Part shown: in pieces, positions 9,400 through 17,156 of the stretch
How the letters are laid out: every line of letters begins with the position of its first letter
Numbering within the stretch: position 1 is the stretch's first letter
NCBI GenBank assembly: GCA_035293965.1
Contig: DATGLW010000129.1
Span: 1-32,747 of the forward strand
Direction of reading: 5' to 3'
Length of the DNA stretch: 32,747 bases
From: DATGLW01 sp035293965
Lineage (GTDB): Bacteria; Actinomycetota; Acidimicrobiia; Acidimicrobiales; RAAP-2
Position numbers and translations under genes: made by a program
The notes under the pieces: generated by a model
The model's database searches: none
The model's input: the letters and a program-made list of their open reading frames with translations, nothing else
What the model was told of the DNA's origin: nothing

Positions 9400-10935
9400 G
9401 TGACCGTCATGGACGCGCCCAGCCAGTCCCCCGCACGCACTGCCCCGACCCGAGACCATCGGTGGCTGTCCCTGGGCATCATCGGCGTCGCGCAGCTGAT
9501 GATCGTTCTCGACGCCTCGATCGTCAACATCGCGCTGCCCCACGCGCAGGTCGCGCTGCACATCAGTGACGCCGCGCGCCAGTGGGCGCTCACCGCGTAC
9601 ACGCTCACTTTCGGCGGCTTGCTGCTCCTCGGCGGCCGGATCGCCGACTACGTCGGGCGAAAGCGCGTGTTCGTGATCGGGTTGTTCGGCTTCGCCGGGG
9701 TCTCCGCTCTGGGTGCTGCCGCACAGTCCGCCGCGTGGCTGTTCGCGGCTCGAGCCGTCCAGGGGATGTTCGCCGCCGTGCTCGCCCCGGCAGTTCTCTC
9801 GCTCGTCACCACCACGTTCACCGAGGCCCGCGAGCGGGCGAAGGCGTTCGCCGTGTACGGTGCGATCTCGGGCACCGGCGCAGCAGTCGGCCTCATCGCA
9901 GGCGGAGCCCTGACCCAGTACCTGAGCTGGCGCTGGACCCTGCTCGTCAACACGCCGATCGCGGTGCTGGTGGCCGCCTCAGCCGTGCCGCTCTTGCGTG
10001 ACAGCCGGGCGGAGGGCGACCGGCACTACGACGTGACCGGGGCACTGCTCGCCACCGCCGGCCTGGCGTCGCTCGTGTACGGCTTCACCGAGGCCTCGTT
10101 GCACGCGTGGACGGCTCCTCGCACCTTGCTCTTCATCGCTGTTGCGGTGGTGCTGCTGGTCGCCTTCGCCGCCCACGAGGCCCGGGTGCCCAACCCGCTG
10201 CTGCCGTTGCGGGTCGTGCTCGACCGCAACCGGGGCGGCTCGTACCTCGGGTTCCTGCTGGCGACGCTGGCCATGTTCGCCACGTTCCTGTTCATGACCT
10301 ACTACTTCCAGCGCGTGCTCGGTTACGGTGCGCTGAAGGCAGGGCTCGCCTTCCTCCCTTTCCCGGCGGGAGTCATCGCGTCGTCGACCGTGGCTTCTCG
10401 CACCCTGCCCCGCTTCGGCCCCCGCGTGCTGGCCGCGATTGGGTTCGTCGCCGCGGCCGCAGGCCTCGTGTGGCTCACGCAGCTCTCCCCCCACTCGTCC
10501 TTCCTCGTCCACGTGGTGCCCGCTGAGCTGCTCGTCAGCGCCGGCATGGGCCACGTGTTCGTGCCGCTGTCGTCGACCGCCCTCCTCGGGGTGCCCGGCC
10601 ACGACGCAGGGGTCGCCAGTGCCCTGGTCAACACTATGCAGCAGGTGGGTGGCTCGCTCGGGGTCGCGTTCCTCAACACGATCGCGACCTCTGCCAGCGC
10701 GCACTTCGCTGCGTCCCATGGGGGCATGTCCCAGGCTGCAGCCGTGCATGGGTTCACGGCCGCCTTCGCCGTGGGCGCAGGCATCCTGGGCATCGCCGCG
10801 GTGGTGGTCTCGGTGCTGCTGCGACCCGCTGGTGCGAGTCGCCTCCGCGGGCGCGAGCCGGCACGGGCGGCAGTGCTCGCAGGTGAGCCCATCACGACCA
10901 GCGGGTACCCGGGCGCGCAGGAGGCGGTCACGTGA
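9400..10935 (+). CDS. MFS multidrug exporter, DHA2 (14-TMS, EmrB/QacA) family
   Basis: A 511-residue membrane transporter that exports drugs or other hydrophobic compounds by proton antiport. It has about 14 hydrophobic segments. TMS1 carries the DHA2 signature LDASIVNIALP, and motif A is GGRIADYVGRKRVF in the loop between TMS2 and 3. TMS5 has the antiporter motif C-like GAAVGLIAGGALTQYLSWRWTLLVN. The central pair of extra helices (GALLATAGLASLVYGF, LLFIAVAVVLLVAFAA) marks the 14-TMS type. GTG 9400 follows TTGGAGGT (9385-9392) with 7-nt spacing and reads VTVMDAPS. ATG 9409 and in-frame ATG 9259 fit the ribosome site less well. It is divergent from tetR and the gene is probably induced by its substrates. 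Confidence 0.9.
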   Translation: MTVMDAPSQSPARTAPTRDHRWLSLGIIGVAQLMIVLDASIVNIALPHAQVALHISDAARQWALTAYTLTFGGLLLLGGRIADYVGRKRVFVIGLFGFAGVSALGAAAQSAAWLFAARAVQGMFAAVLAPAVLSLVTTTFTEARERAKAFAVYGAISGTGAAVGLIAGGALTQYLSWRWTLLVNTPIAVLVAASAVPLLRDSRAEGDRHYDVTGALLATAGLASLVYGFTEASLHAWTAPRTLLFIAVAVVLLVAFAAHEARVPNPLLPLRVVLDRNRGGSYLGFLLATLAMFATFLFMTYYFQRVLGYGALKAGLAFLPFPAGVIASSTVASRTLPRFGPRVLAAIGFVAAAAGLVWLTQLSPHSSFLVHVVPAELLVSAGMGHVFVPLSSTALLGVPGHDAGVASALVNTMQQVGGSLGVAFLNTIATSASAHFAASHGGMSQAAAVHGFTAAFAVGAGILGIAAVVVSVLLRPAGASRLRGREPARAAVLAGEPITTSGYPGAQEAVT

Positions 10936-11275
10936 TGTGCCGGCAGCTGGCCGTTGCTGCCGACCCGCCTGGCCGCTGACCGGCCTGACGCCGCGTGGCT
11001 GCCGACCGGCCTTGGCAGCGCTCGGGCACTGCCAACGGGTAGAGGCGCTGGCCCTGGTGCTACCGTCCGGCCGGCAGCCAGCCTGGTGACAGGCGTGGAA
11101 GGTCGAGGAGCGAGCCTGGTGACAGGCGTGGAAGGTCGAGGAACGATGCGGCGTCCGGCTCCGGTCTCCGGGCAGCGCCCTGACTGAGCACGATGGCAGG
11201 CCTCGACACCGTCTCCGACTTGCCTGCCGGCCGGGCGTGCCCGCTGACAGCGCCCGCCCCGGCGAGCTGAGGCCA
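10936..11275. other. Long intergenic region rich in short repeats
   Basis: No supported gene. The first part repeats GCTGCCGACC-like words, and CCGACCGGCC and related inverted words suggest local secondary structure behind the exporter gene. The middle holds the 33-bp tandem repeat listed separately. The region probably includes the exporter's terminator and the promoter for the next LLM gene, but no clear -35/-10 pair could be chosen. Confidence 0.4.
11080..11143 (+). repeat. 33-bp tandem duplication containing a GTGA-loop hairpin
   Basis: Two nearly identical copies lie at 11080-11112 and 11113-11143. Each contains GCCTG-GTGA-CAGGC (11081-11094 and 11114-11127), a 5-bp stem closed by a GNRA-type tetraloop if transcribed on +, followed by the purine-rich GTGGAAGGTCGAGGA. 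One substitution (GAGGAGCG against GAGGAACG) is visible near the copy ends. Confidence 0.8.
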
Positions 11276-12247
11276 GTGCAAACGCGCAGGCCGATCCGCT
11301 TCGCCGCCGGCGCTCCGCTGTCGGACGACCCGGCCAAGCTGCGGGCCCACGCTCGCAAGGCCGAGCGGCTCGGCTACGCCACCTTCGGCGTGGCCGACCA
11401 TTTCATGATGCCCTTCGCACCGCTCCTCGCCCTCGAGGCCGCTGCCGAGGCGACGTCGACCTTGCGGATGACCCAGTTCGTCCTCGATCAGGACTTCCGG
11501 CATCCCGCCGTGCTGGCGAAGGAGCTCGCCACCCTCGACGTGCTGTCCGGCGGCCGGCTCGAGGTGGGCATCGGTGCCGGATGGCTGCGCGCCGAGTACG
11601 ACCAGGCCGGCATCCGCTACGACCCGGCCCCGGTGCGAATCGAACGGCTGGAGGAGGTCGTCATCATCTTGAAGGGCCTCTTCGGCGACGAGCCGTTCAC
11701 GTTCGTGGGCAGGCATCACGCCATCTCAGGGCTCGACGGCACCCCCAAGCCCCTCCAGCAGCCGCACCCGCCGATCATGATCGGGGGCGGAGGGGCGAAG
11801 CTGCTCGCGGTGGCCGGCCGGCAGGCCGACATCGTGCAGGTGATGCCGCGCATCGCCGGTGAGGGTCGACCCACCGATCTCACCGAGCTCACGGCCCGGG
11901 CGTACGAGGCCAAGGTGGAGCTGGTTCGGGAGGCAGCCGGCGACCGCTTCGACGGCATCGAGCTCGGCGTGCAGCTGTCGCACGTGGCGATCACCGACGA
12001 CCGCGACGAGGCGCTCGAGGCGTTTCTGGCCCGGGTGGCGCCGGGAGGGCTCCGGTCCGCCGGCCGGCCCGGGATCTCCGTCGAGGACGTGGTGTCGTCC
12101 CCCGTCGTTGCCGTTGGCACGCTGGAGGAGGTTTGCGACAAGCTCCTCGAGGATCGCGACGCCTTCGGGTTCACCTACTTCGCGGCTCCGGTCGGGGCGA
12201 GGCTTGACCTGCTCGCTCCCGTGATCGAGCGACTGGGGGGAGCCTGA
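11276..12247 (+). CDS. LLM-class F420-dependent oxidoreductase (TIGR03621-like)
   Basis: A luciferase-like TIM-barrel protein of about 323 residues. It has RPIRFAAGAPLSDDPAKLRAHARKAERLGYATFGVADH, then LASLDVLSGGRLE-type sequence as ELATLDVLSGGRLEVGIGAGW, the classic LLM glycine motif, and PPIMIGGGGAKLLAVAGRQADIV. The overall pattern matches the F420-dependent subfamily described from mycobacteria as TIGR03621. That assignment is from memory of the family and not from a search. GTG 11276 gives the usual short N-terminus before RPIRF but has a poor ribosome site. GTG 11237 is the alternative. It is followed by a stem-loop and the FMN-reductase gene. Substrate unknown. Confidence 0.82.
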   Translation: MQTRRPIRFAAGAPLSDDPAKLRAHARKAERLGYATFGVADHFMMPFAPLLALEAAAEATSTLRMTQFVLDQDFRHPAVLAKELATLDVLSGGRLEVGIGAGWLRAEYDQAGIRYDPAPVRIERLEEVVIILKGLFGDEPFTFVGRHHAISGLDGTPKPLQQPHPPIMIGGGGAKLLAVAGRQADIVQVMPRIAGEGRPTDLTELTARAYEAKVELVREAAGDRFDGIELGVQLSHVAITDDRDEALEAFLARVAPGGLRSAGRPGISVEDVVSSPVVAVGTLEEVCDKLLEDRDAFGFTYFAAPVGARLDLLAPVIERLGGA

Positions 12248-12337
12248 TCCGTCACCCTGGGCACCTGACGCTGAGACGCCCGGAGCCTGACGCGCCGCCA
12301 TCCGGGCCCGCGAAGCCATCCGGGCCCGGAAGCCCAT

Positions 12338-12354
12338 GGGCGCCCCAGGCGCCC
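12338..12354 (+). terminator. Strong 7-bp hairpin after the LLM gene
   Basis: GGGCGCC (12338-12344) and GGCGCCC (12348-12354) pair perfectly around a CCA loop. They are followed by AATCTG, with no long U tract. Two copies of CCATCCGGGCCCG lie just upstream (about 12298-12327). It fits a terminator or processing hairpin in the 292-bp gap between the LLM and FMN-reductase genes. Confidence 0.5.
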
Positions 12355-12539
12355 AATCTGACGACCCTGCTCCCCTGAGGCCCCTCGGCCCATGGTGGTC
12401 CGGCCGAACTGGCAGCCGCCGCTTGTGGAACGGACCTGGCCGGTGGTGGGATCTGTCTGCTCTGATGCGCCGCGCCGGCGCCGGTCACTGGCGCGGCCGC
12501 GAACCCGCCAGGGCGCACGCAGGGAGGGAGCCCGCGAAC

Positions 12540-13292
12540 ATGGACATCCGGCCATCGGTACCTGCCCCCGGCCCGCGGCGTGCGAGCGCTTCCGGGCACG
12601 CGGTCTTCGGGACGCGGCTTCGCCTCGAGATCCTGGTGGGAACCACCCGCCCGACCCGGGCAGCGGACGCCGTGGTCCCCTGGGTCGAGCGCCGGGCCCG
12701 CGAGCACGGGGCCTTCGACGTCGAGTTGCTGGACCTGCGACAGTGGCGGCTGCCCCTCTTCCAGGAGCACCTCGGGTCGCTCGGGGACCCGTCGGATCCG
12801 GACTACTCGGAGCCCGTGGTCAAGGCCTGGAACGCGACGATGAAGGGGGCGGATGCGCTGCTGGTCGTGACGGCCGAGTACCTCCACAGCGTGCCCGGTG
12901 TGCTCAAGAACGCTCTGGACAGTGTCTTCGCCAGCTTCGCCCTCCGGAACAAGCCGATGGCGGCGGTCGGCTACAGCGGCGGGGTCGCTGCCGGCGTCCG
13001 AGCGATCGAGCACCTGGCCCACATCGCCATCGAGGCCGAGATGGTCCCCCTGCGCAACACCGTCCTCATCCCCTATGTGGGGCAGGCATTCGGTGAGTCC
13101 GGGGACCCCCTCGACTCCAGGACGGAGGCGGCCATGGCCATCCTGCTCGACGATCTCGCGTGGTGGGCGAGCGCGCTGTCGAGCGCCCGGGCCAGTGGCG
13201 AGTTGCCGCCTGCATCGGTGCGCTTGCGAGCGGCCGGAAGGCGCCAGCCGGGCGCCGCGATCCGAGACGGGCGGGTCCCCGGCGGGCGCTGA
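12540..13292 (+). CDS. NADPH-dependent FMN reductase-family flavoprotein
   Basis: A 250-residue protein with a flavodoxin-like fold. The first strand is LRLEILVGTTRPTRAADAVVPWV, where the GTTRPTR loop is the FMN-phosphate site. Next come VELLDLRQWRLPLFQE and the family signature ADALLVVTAEYLHSVPGVLKNALD, then KPMAAVGYSGG. Members reduce FMN, azo dyes or quinones with NAD(P)H and can supply reduced flavin to partners. ATG 12540 follows AGGGAGGG. The N-terminal 25 residues and the last 40 are Arg/Ala/Gly-rich and not part of the core. It lies between two oxidoreductase/hydrolase genes of the same strand and could feed flavin-using enzymes nearby, which is inference. Confidence 0.85.
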   Translation: MDIRPSVPAPGPRRASASGHAVFGTRLRLEILVGTTRPTRAADAVVPWVERRAREHGAFDVELLDLRQWRLPLFQEHLGSLGDPSDPDYSEPVVKAWNATMKGADALLVVTAEYLHSVPGVLKNALDSVFASFALRNKPMAAVGYSGGVAAGVRAIEHLAHIAIEAEMVPLRNTVLIPYVGQAFGESGDPLDSRTEAAMAILLDDLAWWASALSSARASGELPPASVRLRAAGRRQPGAAIRDGRVPGGR

Positions 13293-13439
13293 TGCCGCGG
13301 CGGCTGCGCAGGGTCGGCTCGCCACGCACCCCCCCTTGCCGGCGTGACGGCGCCACCCAGAAAGCTTGGGGATAGGATCCCGTTGACCGGCCGGTCGCTG
13401 TCGAGCCGGCATGAACGAGTCCGGCAAGGGGGATCCTCA

Positions 13440-14609
13440 ATGGTTGCATTGGCCGACGACATCCGGGTCATCGACGCGGACACGCACTACACCGAGCCGC
13501 CCGATCTGTGGACGAAGCGGGCACCGGCTGCGTACAAGGACCGTGTCCTGCACATCGAGGACATCGACGGCCAGCCGACCTGGGTCGTCGACGGGGCCCA
13601 GCTCGGCTTCGCCCGCGGCGGCGGGGTGGTCGACCGCGAGGGCGGCAAGGCCCCGTTCCTCGACTCGATGGCGTGGGGGCTCGACCGGGTCCACCAGGCG
13701 GCGTGGGACCCGAAGCTCCGCCTCCAGATCATGGACGAGTGCGGCGTGCACGCACAGGTGCTGTTCCCCAATGCGGTCGGCCTCGGCGGCCAGACGGTCA
13801 ACACCGTCGTGCAGGATCCCGTGCTGCGCATGCTGTGCATCGAGCTGTACAACGATGCCATGGCGGAGATCCAGGAGGAGTCGGGCAACCGCCTCCTGCC
13901 CATGCCTGTCATGCCCGCGTGGGACGTCGATGCCTGCGTGAAGGAGGTCGAGCGCGTTGCGTCGCTCGGCCTTCGCGGCGTGAACATGACTTCGGACCCC
14001 CAGGACCTGGGGTCTCCCGACCTGGCCAACCGCGCCTGGGATCCGTTCTGGGAGGCGTGCGCCGACCTCCAGCTGCCCGTGCACTTCCATATCGGGTCGT
14101 CCAACACGGCCATGGACTTCTTCGGCCGGTACTTCTGGCCCTCCCAGGACGAGTACGTCAAGCCGGCCATCGGTGGCTCCATGTTGTTCATCAACAGCTC
14201 CCGCGTCCTCATCAACACCATCTACGCCGGCATCTTCGACCGGTTCCCGAAGCTCAGGATGGTGGCGGTCGAGAGTGGGATCGGGTGGATCCCCTTCATG
14301 CTCGAGACGATGGACTACGAGATCTGGGAGAACGCCCCGCAGCAGGCTGCCGAGCTGTCGAAGATGCCCTCGAAGTACTTCCACGACCACTGGCACGCCA
14401 CCTTCTGGTTCGAGAAGAACGGGGGCGACGTCCAGTACCTGCTCGACAAGGTCGGTGAGGACAACGTGCTGTTCGAGACGGACTTCCCGCACCCGACCTG
14501 CCTCTATCCGGCTCCCCTCGAGACCATGGCGGAGAAGATGAACGCGCTGCGCCCGGAGACCAGGCGAAAGGTGATGGGCGACAACGCGGCCCAGCTCTAC
14601 CGCCTGTAG
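13440..14609 (+). CDS. Amidohydrolase family 2 metal-dependent hydrolase/decarboxylase
   Basis: A 389-residue PF04909-type TIM barrel. Metal-ligand candidates are visible in order: D12-A-D14-T-H16 at the first strand, H215-F-H217 in VHFHIGSS, and D348 in FETDFPHPT. The latter is the ACMS-decarboxylase/amidohydrolase-2 signature and is followed by a typical C-terminal helix ETRRKVMGDNAAQLYRL. Members act on aromatic ring-cleavage products or hydrolyse C-N/C-C bonds. ATG 13440 follows AAGGGGG. A possible -10 TAGGAT is at 13373-13378. It heads a run with a cupin gene 80 bp downstream, an association seen in aromatic catabolism. The substrate cannot be told. Confidence 0.88.
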   Translation: MVALADDIRVIDADTHYTEPPDLWTKRAPAAYKDRVLHIEDIDGQPTWVVDGAQLGFARGGGVVDREGGKAPFLDSMAWGLDRVHQAAWDPKLRLQIMDECGVHAQVLFPNAVGLGGQTVNTVVQDPVLRMLCIELYNDAMAEIQEESGNRLLPMPVMPAWDVDACVKEVERVASLGLRGVNMTSDPQDLGSPDLANRAWDPFWEACADLQLPVHFHIGSSNTAMDFFGRYFWPSQDEYVKPAIGGSMLFINSSRVLINTIYAGIFDRFPKLRMVAVESGIGWIPFMLETMDYEIWENAPQQAAELSKMPSKYFHDHWHATFWFEKNGGDVQYLLDKVGEDNVLFETDFPHPTCLYPAPLETMAEKMNALRPETRRKVMGDNAAQLYRL

Positions 14610-14689
14610 ATCGGTCGCCTGCCGCTCGGTGCCGCCAACCGGCGCTCGCCGCCGGGCGAGGCTTCGTCACGCGAGGAGAGGGGGGTGCC

Positions 14690-15190
14690 ATGACGGACGC
14701 GCCAGGAAACGCTGCCGGAGCCGACGCCGCCGGGGCCGACGCTGCCGGGGCCGACGCTGCCGGGGCCGACGCTGCCGGGCTCGGCCCAGCGGCGGCGGAC
14801 GATCCGACTCGACCGTTCTTCTACTCGGTCGCCGACCTGCCGGCGTACTCGATCGCCCAGATGATGGAGCGGTCCGGCGCGAGCGACGAGGAGAAGGAGA
14901 AGATGTTCGGCCTCTTCGGCCGCGATCTCGTCACCAGGACCATCCTGCAGTCGTCGCGCCTGTCCGTGTTCCACGAGGTCGCCGGACCGAAGGAGCGCGT
15001 CAGGCCGCACCGCCACGGGACCCACCAGCTCACCTACGTGCTCCGCGGCTCGCTGCACTACGGCAACCGCGTGACCTCTGCAGGGATGGGTTACTTCAGC
15101 CCCGACCGCCTCTACTCGTGGACCGCCGGGGAGGACGGGGCAGAGTGGATCGAGATCCACGCCGGTCGCCCCCAGGCCTTCGTCGAGTAA
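14690..15190 (+). CDS. Cupin-domain protein with an (AAGAD)n repeat N-terminus
   Basis: A 166-residue protein. Residues 8-32 are a low-complexity AAGAD repeat. The cupin domain (about 85-165) contains PHRHGTHQLTYVLRGSLHYG, then AGMGYFSPDRLYSWTAG. Compared with the standard cupin set (two His, Glu, later His), H107 and H109 are present. The Glu position is Q113 and the second-motif His appears to be Y142, so metal binding may be incomplete or different. ATG 14690 follows GAGGAGAGGGG. It is probably co-transcribed with the amidohydrolase. It could be a sensor or an auxiliary protein rather than a dioxygenase. Confidence 0.8.
   Translation: MTDAPGNAAGADAAGADAAGADAAGADAAGLGPAAADDPTRPFFYSVADLPAYSIAQMMERSGASDEEKEKMFGLFGRDLVTRTILQSSRLSVFHEVAGPKERVRPHRHGTHQLTYVLRGSLHYGNRVTSAGMGYFSPDRLYSWTAGEDGAEWIEIHAGRPQAFVE
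14711..14785 (+). repeat. 15-bp coding minisatellite, five units
   Basis: Five consecutive 15-bp units start at 14711, 14726, 14741, 14756 and 14771. The third and fourth are identical (GCTGCCGGGGCCGAC), the first two differ by one or two bases, and the fifth diverges at its end. Because the unit is 15 bp, gain or loss keeps the cupin frame and changes only the length of the Ala-Ala-Gly-Ala-Asp leader. Confidence 0.85.
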
Positions 15191-15426
15191 CGCACGGGGA
15201 TCCCGCCGCGGGTGCCCGCACGGTCGCCGGTCGCCGCCCGCGCCGAGGCCCCGCTTCTTCCGGGCGCTCGAGCCGCCGCTCACGGTGAGTGCCCCACCCG
15301 CCCGCGCCGAGGCCTGGTGCGGGCGGTAGAACGTCGCTCTTGTGGTCTCGTCGGCCCGCCCCTAGGCTGCGGATCCGGTGCCGGCCAGGAGCGCCGTTCG
15401 GCCGTGAGAGACGAGAGGAGCTGACG

Positions 15427-15882
15427 GTGCCCGACCAGCCTGCCTACCGAGCGCCGGATGTGTCCCTGGTCGGCGACGAGCACGTCCGCCGCTACCAGGA
15501 GACAGGCGGCCGCGAGGGGTACCTCTGGAACGGCGTGCCCATCCTGCTCCTCACGACAACGGGTCGGCGGTCGGGTGTGCCGACCAAGACGCGCGCCCTC
15601 ATCTTCGGGCGCGATGGCCCCGACTATCTCGTGGTCGCCTCGAGGGGCGGCAGCCCCGAGCACCCGGTCTGGTACGAGAACCTGCAGGCGCACCCGAGGG
15701 CATGGATCCAGGTTCGCGACCGCCACCTCGAGGTCGAGGCCCATACCGCGGAGGGCGCCGAGCATGCCCGCCTCTGGGAGATCATGCGGACGCTGTGGCC
15801 CAACTACGACGTCTACCAGACGCGCACCGATCGCAGGATCCCGGTCGTGGTGCTGCGGCCGATCGCAGAGCGTCGCCCGTGA
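15427..15882 (+). CDS. Deazaflavin (F420H2)-dependent nitroreductase-family protein, Ddn-like
   Basis: A 151-residue split-barrel protein of the DUF385/Ddn family. Recognisable sequence includes GYLWNGVPILLLTTTGRRSGVPTKTRALIF, then YLVVASRGGSPEHPVWYENLQAHPRAWIQV and the C-terminal LWPNYDVYQTRTDRRIPVVVLRP. The TTTGRRSG and ASRGG/HPVWYENL segments are the conserved F420-binding face. Members reduce quinones or nitro compounds with F420H2 and are often membrane-associated. GTG 15427 follows AGAGGAG (15413-15420), which decides the start. It is followed by a kinase-like gene on the same strand. With the two LLM genes it suggests the host makes F420. Confidence 0.9.
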   Translation: MPDQPAYRAPDVSLVGDEHVRRYQETGGREGYLWNGVPILLLTTTGRRSGVPTKTRALIFGRDGPDYLVVASRGGSPEHPVWYENLQAHPRAWIQVRDRHLEVEAHTAEGAEHARLWEIMRTLWPNYDVYQTRTDRRIPVVVLRPIAERRP

Positions 15883-15985
15883 CGAGGGCGCGTGGCGCCG
15901 CCGCCGGCGTGCAACTCTGTCCGCCTCCTGCGGCCCTCGGGCGTGCCGGGTCCGACGGGCATCCTGGGCACGACGGGGACGCGGC

Positions 15986-17032
15986 GTGACAGCCGGTCCG
16001 AGCCCGGCACCTCAGGAGCTCGCCGAGGTGCTCGACCCCGGATGGTTGTCGTGGGCGCTCGGGCACCGGCATCCCGGCTGCGAGGTGGCCGGCACCGCGG
16101 TGGTCGAGACGCTGCAGACAGTCGCCACAAAGGTGCGCTTCGTCGTGGACTACCACCGCCCGGGCGATCCACCCGCCCCGGCAGCGCTCTGCGTGAAGGG
16201 GTACTTCCACGAGGAGGGGCGGCGCAGGCCCGGTGCCGGCATCGTGGAGACGAGCTTCTACCGCGAGCTGGCGGCCAGCGTGCGCGCCCGGGTGGCGCCG
16301 TGCGTGTACACCGGCATCGACGGCACGACCGGGCACGGGATCGTGGTGATGGAGGACCTCGTGCGGGCCGGCGCCCGCTTCCTCACCGCCCTCAGCCCCT
16401 ATTCGGTGGACCAGGCGGCTGCCACCTTGGACCAGCTGGCTCGCCTCCACGCCGCCTCATGGGGAGCAGCTGGCCTCGATGCCCCGTGGTTGGCACCCAA
16501 GCTCGAGATGCTGACCCTGGCGGTTGACGCGGCGCGCCTGCAGGAGCTGATGGACCGCCCGCGTGCCGGCGGCCTTCCGTCGTGGGTCCGCGACGGTCAG
16601 CGCATCCACGCTGCCCTGGAGCAGCTCGCCTCCGCGCCGCCGCCCGCCGCCGCCTGCCTGGTTCACGGTGACGTCCACGCCGGCAACGTCTTCGAGACGG
16701 CGTCGGGCCCCGGGCTCATCGACTGGCAGCTCGTCCAGCGTGGGTCCTGGGCGATGGACGTCGCCTACCACATCGGCGCGGTCCTCGACACCGACGAGCG
16801 GCGGCGGAGCGAGTCCGCCCTCCTCGGCCACTACCTGGACCGGCTGTCCGCCTACGGCATCGAGCCGCCGGCGTGGGACGAGGCCGTCGCCGGCTATCGT
16901 CGCTACCTCGCGTACGGGCTGTACCTGTGGGCGATGACCCAATTCGTCGAGGAGCCCGTCACGACCCAGTTCGTCCGCCGTCTCGGCCATGCGGTCGTCG
17001 ACAACGGCACCTTCGAGCTCCTTGGTGTCTGA
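15986..17032 (+). CDS. APH/EcKinase-like phosphotransferase
   Basis: A 348-residue protein-kinase-fold small-molecule kinase. An N-lobe has the ATP Lys in ALCVKGYFHEE, then ETSFYRELAASV. The hinge is GIVVMEDLVRAG, the catalytic loop is VHGDVHAGNVF (Asp base and Asn metal ligand), and the metal-binding Asp is in GLIDWQLVQRG. All catalytic residues are present, so it should be active. The sequence is closer to ecdysteroid-kinase-like/choline-kinase-like members than to antibiotic kinases, so resistance should not be assumed. GTG 15986 gives a normal N-terminus but has only a weak GACGGGGA ribosome site. The substrate is unknown, probably a hydroxylated small molecule. Confidence 0.85.
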   Translation: MTAGPSPAPQELAEVLDPGWLSWALGHRHPGCEVAGTAVVETLQTVATKVRFVVDYHRPGDPPAPAALCVKGYFHEEGRRRPGAGIVETSFYRELAASVRARVAPCVYTGIDGTTGHGIVVMEDLVRAGARFLTALSPYSVDQAAATLDQLARLHAASWGAAGLDAPWLAPKLEMLTLAVDAARLQELMDRPRAGGLPSWVRDGQRIHAALEQLASAPPPAAACLVHGDVHAGNVFETASGPGLIDWQLVQRGSWAMDVAYHIGAVLDTDERRRSESALLGHYLDRLSAYGIEPPAWDEAVAGYRRYLAYGLYLWAMTQFVEEPVTTQFVRRLGHAVVDNGTFELLGV

Positions 17033-17156
17033 TCGAAGGGCTCGCCCGCTGCCCTCCACGCCCATCTGTCAGCCCGGCCCTCGGTCTCGTGGGCCTCGTG
17101 AGGTCGCGTCCCGGCGGGCCGCGGCGAGGCGGAGGCGCGAGGGACGGCCGGGGCCC

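Noticed and set aside
12252..14492. Long minus-strand frames over the FMN reductase and amidohydrolase genes
   Set aside because: They are complements of clear plus-strand genes with family motifs and have no recognisable protein features.
14711..14785. Possible CRISPR-like array
   Set aside because: Contiguous 15-bp units without spacers, inside a coding frame: a minisatellite.
15986..17032. Aminoglycoside resistance gene
   Set aside because: The fold is APH-like, but the sequence resembles EcKinase/CHK-type small-molecule kinases and the context is catabolic. No evidence for antibiotic resistance.
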